Shown here piece after piece: positions 48,965-62,782 of a stretch of DNA of 64,000 nucleotides. The stretch spans positions 16,863,555 through 16,927,554 of the forward strand of contig NC_065875.1 of the NCBI RefSeq assembly GCF_933775445.1, given 5' to 3'. The notes below the pieces were generated by a model. The model did not search any database. It had not been told where the DNA came from and was given only the letters and a program-made list of their open reading frames with translations. The DNA comes from Argentina anserina (Eukaryota; Streptophyta; Magnoliopsida; Rosales; Rosaceae). The stretch's first letter is position 1, and each line of letters opens with the position of its first letter. Position numbers and translations under genes: made by a program.

Positions 48965-50568
48965 GATTTTGATAGAGCGTTTTATTAAAACGTCTATAAT
49001 AAACCCTGTAAAACATCATCGTTAGTATAGAATAAGCAGGGATCGTTCTTTCCGGGGAATTGAAGGGAACTCTAAACTTTTAGTGTTAACAAATAATGGG
49101 GGGTTTGAGATTGATTATTAACTACTAAAATAAAACCTAAATTACTATTTACATGATCGACTTCTCTTTAACAAACTTAAACCAAATTTACCATTACACC
49201 ACATAATTACAAGTTCGAACCTATCATGCCTTCTAATTCAACCAATTACATAATTTTTAGACACCAATACAATTAGAGCCTTAGGGGATTATCTAATCAT
49301 GCAAGATTTCAATTAACATTTAGATTGACTTAGGGCCTAATCTAAATTTGCATGCAATCGAATTCAATAACACTTAGAGTAGAAATCAAACAAGATTACA
49401 TTTAAGCACCAAATCTTTGTTGGAGACATGTTTCATGTGTGGCGTCACCCACCATGGTTTCACATGCAAATTTCCAGAATTTTTACCACTTTTAATCAAC
49501 ACAAACCGAACCTACTTAGGGCATGATTCGATTTGTGTCAATATGGTTGATGAATCTAGCACTCAAACACAATCTTAGGGATTGCATCCAACCACTAAAT
49601 TCATATGCACATATCTGAAAAATTATCTAAAAATATGAGAAAGATGATTAGAACACAACAATAGAAATACAAACTCATTAATTATAAGAACATAGATTTG
49701 ACATAGTCTAATAAAATATCAAATACAACTGAAATTTAAAACAAATACAAAACCAATATTTCCACATAAACAACAACTTACAATCTTCATAGACAAAGAA
49801 TTGTAGATTAACACAAATAGACGAAGCCATGGAGATGAGTTGCGAGAATCACACGTTGTAGGAACCTTGGAGGTGTGTCTTCAATGGTGAAACTCGGTGG
49901 ACATGATGATGGTTTTGGGGTGGACGGCTTGGCTAATTTGTGAGGGAAGTTTATGGTGGTGTTTTGGTAGAGTTTTGGCTCTTGAATGCTAATGAGAAGT
50001 GATCCTATTTGAGAGGTGAAGCCATGTATATATAGAGGAAAGATGGAGGGTTTGAAATTGCTTCTTTCTTCCTATAAACATGCCATGCTTTAATCCCTAA
50101 AACATGAAAAGTTTTATTCCCTAAAACATGCCATGCTTTAATCCATAAAACATGGAAAATTTTATTCCCTAAAACATGCCATGCTTTAATCCCTAAAACA
50201 TGTCATGTTTTATTCCCTAAAACATGCCATGTTTTATGCCTTTAATGATCATCTTCTATTTAATTGTTGCATGACTTGACTCCATCTTTTTTTCTTTAAT
50301 TATCTCTTCAATCCAATCTGAAAATAAGAAAATAAAATCATAAGTAAGAGATAATTAGTTTGAAAACCTAACAAGGATTCCTAGTCAAAACTAGGACTCT
50401 AAACCAGTTATGTGTTTTAACTCATGTAAGCACAAAAATGCATCCAATATCGCTCAAGACTCTTACTACGACTCAATGACTCAATAGTACAACAATAAGG
50501 GCTAAGCAAAGTACAAATTGAGGTAAAAACATGTTAAAAACGTCGCACAAAGTGCTCATATCAGATTT
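48965..50568. mobile_element. Probable solo LTR, 1594 bp, only in copy B
   Basis: Copy A has the uninterrupted site 'catatgattttaaaccc'. In copy B GATTT is duplicated (48965-48969 and 50564-50568) around a 1594-bp insert that starts TGATAGAG and ends CTCATATCA. TG...CA ends with short inverted termini and a 5-bp target duplication are the mark of LTR retrotransposon integration. There is no gag-pol, no second LTR and no primer-binding site, so a solo LTR is the simplest reading. A TATATATA run lies near 50029. Orientation is uncertain. Confidence 0.75.
50072..50240. repeat. 48-bp tandem repeat inside the probable LTR
   Basis: 'catgccatgctttaatcc' recurs at 50079, 50127 and 50175, a 48-bp period built of two related 24-bp halves ('cctaaaacatg' words). 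A more diverged tail runs to about 50240. Confidence 0.8.
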
Positions 50569-50694
50569 TAAACCCAAATGAGATTCCAATCATAAACTCA
50601 GGACATAGTCAAAATCGTCTTCGCAATTCTATGAGTACAGATTATAAAATTGATCATATCAAGTAAAAAACCACAATGGAGAGATCCACAATCT

Positions 50695-51480
50695 CGGTAT
50701 TATAAAAATAGAGCTTCTAATCATATATCTAAAAACGGTATTTAGACTTTATTACTCAGTAGGCTTCAATTTTACTTTTATAGATACATAAAATACTATT
50801 TAGATTTCTAAAGTTTTCTTAAAATGACAATTATCTAATTTGATATATCAAATCATACTACTATCTATTAATTTTTTTCCTACTCTTTTTCAAATTTATT
50901 TATTATATACAACTAAAAAAATGCATAATAATCACACAAACTATCTTCTGGAATTAATTCGATCACTCTTCCACTCGTTTTCTAAATTTATAATAAATTG
51001 GTAAATTATATTTTTGCATTCATTATAGTAACATCAACGTATATGAAATATTTTTAACCTCTAATTAATAAGTTTTGTTCATCAATGTATATGAAATATT
51101 CTAACCTCTAATAAACGAGTTTTATTTTTTTGGCTCAAATCAAAATTTATGAGAAATTCTATATAGTTATATAGTTTATACATTAAATCGTTCACATTCA
51201 ATTTGATGTTTATAAAAAAAGAAGGTAATCAATTAAATCATTTACTGCAATTTGATATCCCATTTTGGATTGTCTAGTAATAAATATAAATGGTAATTAT
51301 CTATATTTTTATTTTATAATATATAAGTAAAAAATTATTTCCCTTATTTTATTTTTATTATTATATGTTTTTTTAGTAATTTCATATGCATTGATTAAAT
51401 CAAAACTATATAGAAAAAAGATGGAAATTTAAGTGTTATTTTAAGAGATATGAATAGAATCTCTCTAATAAAAATCGCAA
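50695..51480. mobile_element. AT-rich MITE-like element (copy B)
   Basis: Counterpart of 31990-32775, with three substitutions seen near its left end (around 50761-50780) and none noticed further on. Confidence 0.45.
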
Positions 51481-53054
51481 GAATAAAGCTAAGAAAAACG
51501 ACATCTAAAATATCCAGCTACTGAGACGCCACTAAACACTAACGGAGTTGAAGAACTAACAACGTATATAATTCACGTATTGCAACTACAAACACATATT
51601 GGAGCAGGGAATCCCCTAAATAAAAAGAATTTTATGCCTCACAACAAGAAAACAGGAAGAAGTCTCAGCTATCAAGCATCAAATTCAGAAAATGTGATCG
51701 TGAACATGCAGTGTCATTACTCGACCGGAGTTAAATCTTACATTTATTTTCATAAAACCCAAAAAAAAAAGAGGTCAAGGAGAATATTATTTGAATTTCT
51801 AATAGCACAACACGTGTCAATGGCGTTGCTGTGTATGTTATGGCCAGTGATTGACGTCAGGCCAGACTAGCATCTTCTGCCATGATTGACTGTGGGCCCC
51901 GCCATCGCCCCCTCTCCCCTCTGTCAAACCCACATGCGGTCTCTATGCCCCATGCCATTCTTTCACTTATTTTATTCCTCTCCCTCACCCGCGGGTTCAC
52001 GCACCCTTCCGTGCAACTTTCACTCTCCGGCGGCCTTGATTCCGAACTCGAAACGAGTTTGAACACACTTTATCTTAACTAGTAGTATTGTTCATCTTCT
52101 AAATCGTCATTCAAGTGCTGTTATATTGAAGAAAAAACAATACACTTACAGAAGCGTTCCGTAAATCAGAATCACGTGAATCGGCTAAATAACGGCTTCA
52201 ATTTAATAATTTTGTTAATAGCTATATAATCTTTAAATCGGTGAATGCGTCAGAGAAAAAGATTATGTGTTCATATAACACGGTTCTGATAAATGCTGCT
52301 TGAGTTGATAGCAACAGCATCAGAAAGAATGGGGCATTCTCTTTCCTTTTTTTACGACGTGAAATGTATGCAAATATGACTGACATGATTACTTTAGTCT
52401 ATAAACGGCCGGGGTTCGTTTTAGAAAAACAAAGATACTGCCCAACCTCAACAACAAGTGCACCTCTCCGACACAACTCGCCATGAACACCTCGTGACAT
52501 TATCACCGCTCTCCTTATTTTGTCTTTGTATAAATTGTATCGAATAGCTTTTCAACAACTGTAAGCAAACAAAGACTATTACACCACCACTGCTTGAAAA
52601 AAAAAATCCTATTTTTTATTTTTTATTCAAAATTTCTCTCTTATTGTAACATGGTGTTGTCTTCTTCCGTCTTCTTCTCTCACTCATGGTGGGAGGGGGC
52701 CGTTTCAAACAAAATTTGTCGGCGAGAGACGTTATTAATCATAGTTATTAAGGGGGTAATTACAATTTAGTGGGCAATTAATTATATTTGCTTATTAAAT
52801 TTCCTCCCCTTTTATTCTCTCCCTTCTTCACCCCTCCTCTGTTTTCTTCTGATTTGCATGCAGTGAGAATTTAGAGATAGCTGGCATTTCTATAGTGGCA
52901 CATTTCTTTCCCCTTATGCCATTCAATTATTTTCATTCCTTCCTCTGCTACTTACTTGTTCTTCTTCCTCTCTTCTTCATATATAATCATTTATGCTTTG
53001 TGTCATTTACACAATTAATGCCAATAACCCACATACTTACAATTCCATTAAACC

Positions 53055-53192
53055 CTTCTTCTTCTTCTTCTTCTTCTTCTCCTCCTCCTTTTGCTCTGCT
53101 GTCAACTCTCGTTTCGCTCAGTGCTGGTCTTCTTCTTCTTCTTCTTCTCCTCCTTTTGCTCTGCTGTCAACTCTCGTTTCGCTCAGTGCTGG
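53055..53192. repeat. 65-bp tandem duplication in the polygalacturonase leader (copy B)
   Basis: Identical to 34350-34487, including the CTT run lengths, and equally placed before the start codon at 53221. Confidence 0.85.
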
Positions 53193-53220
53193 TGCTGCTG
53201 CTCAGAGCTTTGTTTGACTC

Positions 53221-55599
53221 ATGAAGATGCTAGTAAGTACGTTTCTTTTTTATGGGTTTTAAGTGCTTTGTCCACTTTATGCCAGTTTTGTATACAAAGA
53301 CTGGATCTTTTGTGTTCAGTTCTAGATTCAGGATGTTCTTCTTGGTGGATGTTGTGAATTGGGAATACCCTTTTGGATTTTTGCTGTTTTTGCAGTTTAG
53401 TTTTAGTTCAAGTCGTTGATAGTATATGCATTGATCAATTAGTAATCTATTGAAATTGTTAGAATCTGGTGCTGATGGCTGACTTGGTTGGTGTCAGTGT
53501 ATGAAGTATTGCAACTTTGATCCTGCTCTGCTTTTAGTTTTCGCATTAGGATTTCAGTGAATTAGTGTCTGATGGAAGTCATCTGAGAACTAGAGGCTGT
53601 CTTGTTGCATTTTCAGGTGGTATTGCTCTTGTTATTGAGTTTGGGCAATGCTATCAAACTCCGTGGAGAAGACGAAGATTGGCCTTGTGATTATAAACTG
53701 CAATTAAAACCAAGGCCGCATAGTGTTTCCATTTTGGAGTTTGGTGCTGTTGGGGATGGCAAAACATTGAACACTCTTGCTTTTCAGAATGCCATATTCT
53801 ATCTCAAGTCTTTTGCTGACAAGGGCGGTGCACAGCTATATGTGCCGCCTGGAAGATGGCTTACCGGAAGTTTCAACCTTACGAGCCATCTCACATTGTT
53901 TTTGGAAAAGGGTGCTGTCATTCTTGGATCTCAGGTAATGTTTTGCTCTTCAATGAGACTGTTAAATACTTCTGATAATGTAATATCTGCAATGTTTTCT
54001 TTTCTTTTTGTAAGTGTTTGTTTTCTTGCTTAGGATCAATCTCATTGGGATATTCTTGAACCCTTGCCCTCGTATGGTCGAGGGATTGAACTACCGGGAG
54101 GGAGATATCGTAGCTTGATAAATGGATATATGTTACAAGATGTGGTCATAACAGGTATGCAGAATCTCTGAATTTTCCTTTCTTTTTTGACGTGTACTCC
54201 TATAGGTATTCTAATTTATTTTCCTCTGTTTACTGCACTAGGTGATAATGGAACCATCAATGGTCAAGGATCAGTGTGGTGGGATTGGTTTAATTCCCAT
54301 ACTTTAAATCATAGCCGTCCTCATCTTGTAGAGATAGTTTCATCAAAAGATGTTGTAGTTTCAAACCTCACATTTGTCAATTCTCCTGCATACAACATTC
54401 ATCCAGTCTATTGCAGGTTTGTTACCTAATGGATTACAGTTTTGTCATTCATCAGCTGAGGAGGTATTTATATTCTATACATGAATTTTATGCAGTAATG
54501 TACACATTCACAACATCTCAGTCTCTGCTCCCCTGGAGTCACCTTATACAGTTGGTATAGTCCCAGGTATGTCATCTATTAACTCCTTGCTTTAGAATTT
54601 TTGCTGAAACTATTGTTCTTATGGGTTTTGAGAATCCAAAAGTTTGCTTGAAAGCAAAACCAGGTTTTGAGTATGGGTGCATTTTTTACTTGTCATGGTG
54701 TCACGTACAAACAAAAGTAGGAAGTGTTGGCTAAACTTTCAGCATCCTTCCCCCAGTCTCTTCTGTTTTCTCCTGAGCGAAAGAGCGCCTGTATTATTTC
54801 TGTTTTAAGCACAAACTGTTGTTATGCGTACACTGCTCTTAGTGTTTAACTTTGTCATGTCTAAAAATGACGTGAGAAGAATATCTTTTCTCATATCCAC
54901 ACCTCTTTCTCTGTATTTTCAGATTCTTCTGATAATGTGTGCATACAAGATTGCAGTATTGGCATGGGGTATGATGCCATTGTCCTCAAGAGTGGTTGGG
55001 ACGAATACGGCATTGCCTATGGAAGACCAACCACAAATGTGCACATCAGAAGGGTCCAGCTACAGTCGTCTTCTGGTTCTTCTCTTGCCTTTGGTAGTGA
55101 GATGTCGGGTGGCATTTCTAATGTGCTTGCGGAGCAGGTCCACATATACGACTCGCTTTGTGGCATTCAGCTTAGAACAACAAAGGGTAGAGGGGGTTAT
55201 ATCAGAAATATCATCATTTCAGATGTCAAAATGGAGAACATCAGTGTGGCATTTGGCGCATCTGGTCAGTTTGGATCCCATCCAGATGAAAACTTTGATC
55301 CTAATGCTCTTCCAGTATTGGATCACATCAGCTTAGAGCATGTGATTGGTACCAACATCACTATTGTTGGAAAATTCACTGGGATCAAGGAATCCCCCTT
55401 CACGTCCTTTTGTCTGTCCAACATCTCCTTGTCAATCAATTCCGGTTCTTCCACCAAATCTTGGGTATGTTCAAATGTTTCTGGCTCTTCCGAGTCTGTC
55501 TTCCCTGAACCCTGTTCTGCCCTTAAGTCCTCCCATTCAAATTCTTCCTCAGCCTGCTTTTCTATACAAACCTTGAATGGAAAAGCCACGGCATTATGA
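53221..55599 (+). CDS. Polygalacturonase-like GH28 protein (copy B)
   Basis: Second tandem copy. Exons 53221-53232, 53617-53934, 54034-54154, 54242-54416, 54496-54566 and 54923-55599 encode the same 457-aa protein, with no amino-acid difference seen. Introns and the flanking promoter-like region are also the same, so both copies should be expressed alike unless the 1.6-kb LTR insertion 2.7 kb upstream alters this one. It has the same signal peptide and the same divergent catalytic positions as copy A. Absence of any decay means the copy is very young or is kept identical by gene conversion. An assembly duplication is the alternative. Confidence 0.9.
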
Positions 55600-56479
55600 T
55601 ACCATTCATCCATACCCCAGATTTTTTCAATCACAGTCCATAATGAGGGAAAGAACCAAATTTTTTACCACCATTTACAGTAATTTAGATCACATTCTTT
55701 CCAATAAGACAGTACGTACATGTTCAGATTATTTGTTTCTTCATCAACCTGTGTAGATTTGCACTCTTGCATGTTACATTCTGCAGATTATATGTACAGC
55801 TTCTTCATTTCTTCATTCATGTGTAAGCAAATTTTGGGTAGTGATGGTGTAAGAAGACTGGGATATATTGTGAGTACTGGTGCTTAAATTTAAATGCTTT
55901 TTTTTCCTTCCGAGTCTTGTGCAGTGTAGTTTCTCTACTTTGATGTGGAATTCACAAATGGAAATTGGTAAAGGTGAGCCAAAGTGACTTGTCTGGTGGT
56001 ACATACTCGAGCTTTATGTGCTACATCATTGGTTGTTGTTGTTGTTGGGATGCCTTTCCAATCGAAATTGGGACCTAAGCCAGAATGGACCAGCTTGTTA
56101 TGTCATGATTGAGTCTTCAAATTCAAGCCATCTGAAAGTTGAACATGTACGTAATTAGTTTACCGTCTTATATTGCAGCTAAGATTAACAATGTGTAAAG
56201 GGAAACTAAAAATACAGGAGAGGGGGGGGGGGGGGGGGGGGGGGGTGATACTTTAAAGTCAACAAGGGATCTTTGTCAAGAGATCTTCGTTCGGCGGCTC
56301 TGGGTTCGGTGCTGCTGTTGGGCCTCTTGGATCTGGGCTGGGGCTGAGGCATGTGGGCCTGGGCCATTGGTTAGATCTGAAAGGGTGGAAGATGTTGTTG
56401 GGCTGGGTCCCGATTTTGTTGATACTAGCCGTGTTAAGGGCAATGACATGTAAATGTTTGTTTATGTCTATTCTATGTT
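55600..56479. other. 3' UTR and spacer after polygalacturonase copy B
   Basis: Same content as 36895-37774; no gene recognised. Confidence 0.4.
56222..56245. repeat. Homopolymer of 24 G (copy B)
   Basis: Same length as the run in copy A (37517-37540), although such runs normally change length quickly. Confidence 0.9.
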
Positions 56480-59072
56480 GTTTAGCTTAGGGGTGGACAA
56501 ACTGACCCGAAAACCGAAAAAAACCGGACCCGAACTCAAATCGAATCCGAAAAAACCGAAACCCGAATCAAACCGAACCGAAAATAAAAAAACCGAACCG
56601 AACCGATTCTATTTGGGTTGGGTTTTGGGTTCAGTCCCTTAGAAACCGAACCGACCCGAACAACCCGAAGTCAATGGTCAACGTTACAAAACGACATCAT
56701 TTTGTCATATTTATAATTTTACATTATTCTTATTTTTTTAATAAAAAAATAGTGTGGTCGGCCTCACAGCCGCACATAATTTATAACCTAATTGACCTAA
56801 TGTATAAGAGACGCATTATTTAGCCGTCTTGCTTCCTTCATAATGCGATAGTTTTATTTTAAACCTAATATAAATGTTATGATACATTAGTTGACACTTA
56901 GGAAATCGCCAACTCTAATTCGAAATATGATCGATCGACACCAGCAGATGTGATTGGTATATATATTTAGGAACCCCGTAAAAATTTCGTCCGTTTTGGA
57001 CATGGTTTGACCGTTCGTAACTACGGTTAACTAAAAAAGATGCGTTTTCACATATTGAAACCCTATTGACCGGGGCTTTGCGAAATATATTTCTTTAGTG
57101 CGACCGCGCATGATAGATAACAAAAATTAAGTGATTTCAGATATGCAAACGGCTTTCGGCGTTCGCATATTTGTAATAGGTCCTCCCTTATGGCATAATA
57201 GTGGTGTTTTCGATTTACCAAAAATTCTAACGGTTAAATGAGGTCCGAATTGGATGAAATTTTTATAGGGTCACTAAATATATATACCGATTACATCGGC
57301 TGGTGTCGATCGATCCCTAGAAGTTTCCTTCATATAGTCGCTTCATAATGCGATAGTTTTATTTTAAACCTAATATAAAGGTTATGATACATTAGTTGAC
57401 ACTTAGGTGATCGTCAACTCTAATTCGAAATATGGTCGATCGACACCAGCAGATGTGATTGGTATATTTATTTAGGAACCCCGTAAAAATTTCATCCATT
57501 TTGGACATGGTTTGACCGTTCGTACCTACGGTCAACCAAAAAAGAGGCGTTTTCACATAATAAAACCTAATTGACCGGGGCTTTGCCAAATAGATTTCTT
57601 CAGTGCGACCCCGCATGATAAGTAACAAAAATTAGGTGATTTCAGATATGCAAACGGCTTTCGGCGTTCGCATATTTGTAATAGGTCCTCCCTTATGGCA
57701 TAATAGTGATGTTTTCGATTTACCAAAAATTCCGACGGTTAAATAAGGTCCGAATTGGATGAAATTTTTATAGGGTCACTAAATATATATAACGATCACA
57801 TCGGCTGGTGTCGATCGATCCCTAGAAGTTTCCTTCATATAGTCGCTTCATAATGCGATAGTTTTATTTTAAACCTAATATAAATGTTATGATACATTAG
57901 TTGACACTTAGGTGATCGTCAACTCTAATTCGAAATATGGTCGATCGACACCAGCAAATGTGATTGGTATATATATTTAGGGACCCCGTAAAAATTTCGT
58001 CCATTTTGGACATGGTTTGACCGTTCGTACCTACGGTCAACCAAAAAAGAGGCGTTTTCACATAATAAAACCTCATTGACCGGGGCTTTGCTAAATAGAT
58101 TTCTTCAATGCGACCCCGCATGATACGTAACAAAAATTAGGTGACTTCAGATATGCAAACGGCTTTCGGCGCTCGCATCTTTGTAATGGATTCTCCTTTA
58201 GGACAAATTAGTGGTGTTTTCAGTTTACCGGAAATTCTGACGGTCAAACAAGGTCCGAATTGGATGAAATTTTTACATGGTCACTAAATATATATACTGA
58301 TCACATCGGATGGTGTCGATCGATCCCTAAAAGTTTACTTCATATAGTCGCTTCATAATGCGATAGTTTTATTATAAATCTAATATAAAAGTATGATACA
58401 TTAGTGGACACTTCAGCAATCGATAACTCCAGTTCGAAATATAGTCGATCGACACCAGCAGATGTGATCAGTATATATATTTAGGTAACCCATACAAATT
58501 TCGTCCGATTTGGATATTGATTGATCGTCCATACTTATGGTCAAGAAAAAAGGCGTTTTGACATTAAAATCCTCATTGACCGGGGCTTTGCCAAATGGAA
58601 TTTTTTGGTGCGACCGCACACAATCGGTGACAAAAATTAGGTGATTTCATATATGCAAACGACTTTTAGTGTTCGCATATTGGTAATGGGTCTTCCCTTA
58701 TGACATAATAGTGTTATTTTCAGGTAAAAACCCATCGGGCTTGCGGGCCTCGACGAGCTTTTCAGATCCACGGGCTAAATGATGAGGCATAAGTCAATTA
58801 GGTATGAAATAATCATTAGACTATTAGTTTTTCATCTTTATGTTAAATTTTGTACTTTTAAAATTAATATATAATATTACGTATTTTACATACGGGTAAA
58901 ACCGAAAAAAAAACCGAACCGAACCGAACCGTACGGGTTGGGTTGGGTTGTGGGTCACAGTCTCTAAAATAGAAAAACCGAACCGAACCGAACCGAATTT
59001 AAAATTTGGGTTGGGTTATGGGTTTTGTCCAAAACCGAACCGAATGGACCCGTGTCCACCCCTAGTTTAGCT
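56480..59072. mobile_element. hAT-like element with internal tandem array (copy B)
   Basis: Duplicate of 37775-40367, with the same GTTTAGCT flanks and TAGGGGTGGACA ends. Confidence 0.8.
56836..58722. repeat. 505-bp tandem array, 3.7 units (copy B)
   Basis: Duplicate of 38131-40017; unit starts at 56836, 57341, 57846 and 58351. Confidence 0.85.
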
Positions 59073-59107
59073 GTAAATTAGGCTTTATTGCTTAGTTTCA
59101 TGCTAGA

Positions 59108-60194
59108 TTAGTTGTAGAGTTTTTTTCACCAACAGTCCCTCAACTCTGGTGTACCTACCAATGTGATACCTCAACTCTTAATCGTACCAATGTGATACCC
59201 AGACTCTAGTATTGCTATCATTGAAGTACTTCCGTTAGTTTTTTTAAACTTTTCCGTTATCTTGGTGACGTGGCAGGTACGTGAGGCCCACAAAGAGGGT
59301 TAAAAGACAAAATTAACCTCATCTGAGAGGAGCAATGTTTTTCCCGCCCTTTACCTTGAGAAAGACACTCAACAATTCCAATTTTGGCGCCAATTTTCCC
59401 TCTCTACTCCTTAATTTGTGTCTCTTATCTAAACTAAAGAACTACCGCCAACCAGTCGACCACGATCTGATAAAACCTAGATCAATCTCATTTTCTATTT
59501 TTACCCTAGCACTTGTTAAACTAACAGAATAAATATATAAATTTATATGGAACATCTCATTTCCACAATCTCATAAGAATATAAAAACACATAACTTAAC
59601 GAAATTCAAATACATGTTTAAGTACCATTAGTTGCCATCTTTTATGTTGATCTGCCATGATTTTTGCTTGTAAGAACTAATGGTACATGTAGTTGAATTT
59701 CGTTAAGTTATGTGTTTCTATATTCTTATGAGATTGTGGAAATGAGATGTTCCATATAAATTTATATATTTATTCTGTTAGTTTAACAAGTGCTAGGGTA
59801 AAAATAGAAAATGAGATTGATCTAGGTTTTATCAGATTGTGGTCGACTGGTTGGCGGTAGTTCTTTAGTTTAGATATTAGACACAAATTAAGGAGTAGGG
59901 AGTGAAAATTGGCGCCAAAATTGGAATTGTTGGGTGTCTTTCTCAAGGTAAAGGGCGGGAAAAACATTGCTCCTCTCAGATGAGGTTAATTTTGTCTTTT
60001 AACCCTCTTTGTGGGCCTCACGTACCTGCCACGTCACCAAGATGACGGAAAAGTTTAAAAAAACTAACGGAAGTACTTAAATGATAGCAATACTAGAATC
60101 TGAGTATCACATTGGTACGATTAAGAGTTGAGGTATCACATTGGTAGGTACACCAGAGTTGAGGGACTGTTGGTGAAAAAAAATCTTAGTTGTA
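59108..60194. mobile_element. Mutator-like foldback element (copy B)
   Basis: Duplicate of 40403-41489 with the same TTAGTTGTA flanks. Confidence 0.85.
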
Positions 60195-60483
60195 AACAAG
60201 ACATGTTTGAATAAATTGATCTTCATGTTGAATGAGTAGACATATGTTATATACTGTCGTGAGTGTCTTTTACAAAATCTTATTTATCTGTAGATGGTAG
60301 TGGAATGGTATATAAATGATTATTCTGGCATTGATTTCATTTTTATAAAAACCCAGTGATTTCCTTAAAAACAAAATACAGTGAGTCAACGACCATCTAA
60401 AAAGCTCCCAGTTAGTATTGGATAATGAAGCCCACAATTTGAAACACAGCCCACATCGACACCAAGCTCATAATACAACACCC

Positions 60484-61557
60484 TAAGGGCACGTTTGTTT
60501 TCCCAGAACTGTCTAATTCCGGACTAAGTCTCTACTTACTCCTGGACTGTGCTGTCTTGGGTTATGATACATTAATTCCAAAATCCATGTTTGGTGCAGT
60601 CTCGGACTAACCTCAAAACTAGCAAAATCACCCTCCTCTCCCTCAACCATGATCAACTTCTATGCCGCAAACGACGGGCCGTCGCAAATGGACGACCCAC
60701 CCACCACCAAAATCACCTGCATCTTCGTTGGAATCGAAGTCCAAAATCACATGTGTTGAAAAACAAGAAAACACTAGAACAAACCAGTCTTTCTCACAAA
60801 TTGTTAATCAATACTAGAGTGGTTGAAGTGGTCGACTGGTTTGAGCTTTAGTTAACCAAATGGCAGGAGCTTCTTCACAAACACAGTATATAAGGATCGA
60901 CCAAATCGAAGACCGGTGATGAACTCAACCCAATAAACCTTCTAATACTGCAACAAGCTCTACACAAAGCTCTCTAGAAGAACAGAATTGTCGGAACAAC
61001 CTCCAATCTTGGAGAACGACGAAGAACAACGAGGAACATGAAGAACCCATAAAATGCAATAATGAATCAGTCCATAAAACTCAACCAAATTGAAAACTAA
61101 TTACATGGACTTGTAGAACTTGAGGAGGAGATCGATATTTGTATCGGAAGCTGTTGAATTTGTAGCCAAAAATGCAGAACTCGTTTAGAGGCCCGATACT
61201 CGTCACTGTGATTCCTCATTCTACAATTATCGATCAGAGAACCCGAAGCTTGGGACTGTGTGTTGTCGGCGCCGAGGTGGTTCGAACGGAGGAGCGAGGT
61301 CGTTGTGTTCGTGGGTCGGCGAAGCTGCAGTCGGCTCGGTGACGAAAGTCAAAGTCTCGAAAAGAAGCGAGAGGAGGAGAGGGCTTCTGCAGTCCCCCCA
61401 AAATCAGCGCCTCTCTATAGTCCCTGAAATTAGAGAAGCGGGGACTAGCTAGTCTCATTTAACCTAATCTCGTGTTTTCCCAAACATGAGTTTCAAACTA
61501 ATTTTTTGGACTATGGAGTCCAATCCCAACTAATCTCCCGTAACAAACGTGCCCTAA
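60484..61557. mobile_element. PIF/Harbinger-like element (copy B)
   Basis: Duplicate of 41779-42852 with the same TAA flanks and 13-bp ends. Confidence 0.75.
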
Positions 61558-62782
61558 TTCCCTAAAGAGTTAATTTTGCCATAGGTACCCAAACTATTGT
61601 GGCAAGGTCAATGTAGTATCCTAACTCTGAGTTGTACCAATGTAGTACCCAAACTTGTAATTCGCTATCAACGAAGGGTCTGAGCCCAATTTCCGTTACG
61701 GCTTCGTAATCTCGGTCATGTGTCCCACACGTGACTACACAAAATTTTTTAACATCGGTACCCAAATTCTTGTGGCAAGATCAATGTAGTACCCCAACTT
61801 TGAGTTGTACCAATGTAGTACCCAAACTCGTCTTTCTCTATCTACGAGGGGTTTGAAGCCAATTTCTATCACAACTCCATCTTCTAGGTCACGTGTCATA
61901 ACTTCTTGTCTTTTGTCATTTTCTTCTCATTCTCCTTCACTCTCACTCATTCCACACTGTATTTTTGAGCTCAGATTTTGAGGCAAAGCAACACTACGGG
62001 TTGTGTTTCTTCCAAACTATTCAATCAGGATGACGACTTCTCCCAACTCTGCCTTGAGCCACAACATCGTCTCCTTCACATCCTCCACCTACAACCTTCT
62101 CTCCCTCCACCTACGAAATTTGAGGCATGTAAAGCGGTGTGGTCGGCGGTCGAGAATCTCAAAGTGAAGGCCTGCGATCGTGACGTGTCGATGGATCGGG
62201 GATTCCAAGGAGAGGTGGAGGAGCTCGAAGATGGTGTTGGTGGTGAAAGAGGAGGCGGTGGGGATGAGAGGAGGTGGAGCTCCTCGATGCCACACTGTGG
62301 TGGTGAGGTGTCCGGAGCATAATTAGAATGGGTTGGTGTTTTGCCCAATTTGTAAGTTGTTTCTTAATTCTAGATATTTATTATAAGAGTTTCTTATTTA
62401 GGGCCTTAGAACCCATATAAATCTATTTAGGTAAATATCTTTTTTATTTTGATCCATAATACGAAACCGTGACGTAAATTGGCCTCAGACCCCTCATTGA
62501 TAGCGAAAAACGAGTTTGGGTATTATATTGGTACAACTCAGAGTTTGGGTACTACATTGACCTTGCCACAAGAGTTTGGGTACCGTTGTTGATTTTTTTT
62601 TGTGGTCACATGTAGGACACATGACCAAGATAACGGAGCCGTGACGAAAATTGGGCTCAGACCTTTCGTTGATAGCGAATTACAGGTTTGGGTACTACAT
62701 TGGTACAACTCAGAGTTTGAGTACTACATTGACATTGCCACAATAGTTTGGATACCGATGGTGAACTTTTTTCTTACCTAAA
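61558..62782. mobile_element. Mutator-like element with duplicated TIR modules (copy B)
   Basis: Duplicate of 42853-44077, with the same one-mismatch 9-bp flanks. Confidence 0.7.

Noticed and set aside
48970..50563. Possible complete LTR retrotransposon or TRIM
   Set aside because: No internal direct repeat of the ends, no coding domains and no primer-binding site seen; a solo LTR fits better.
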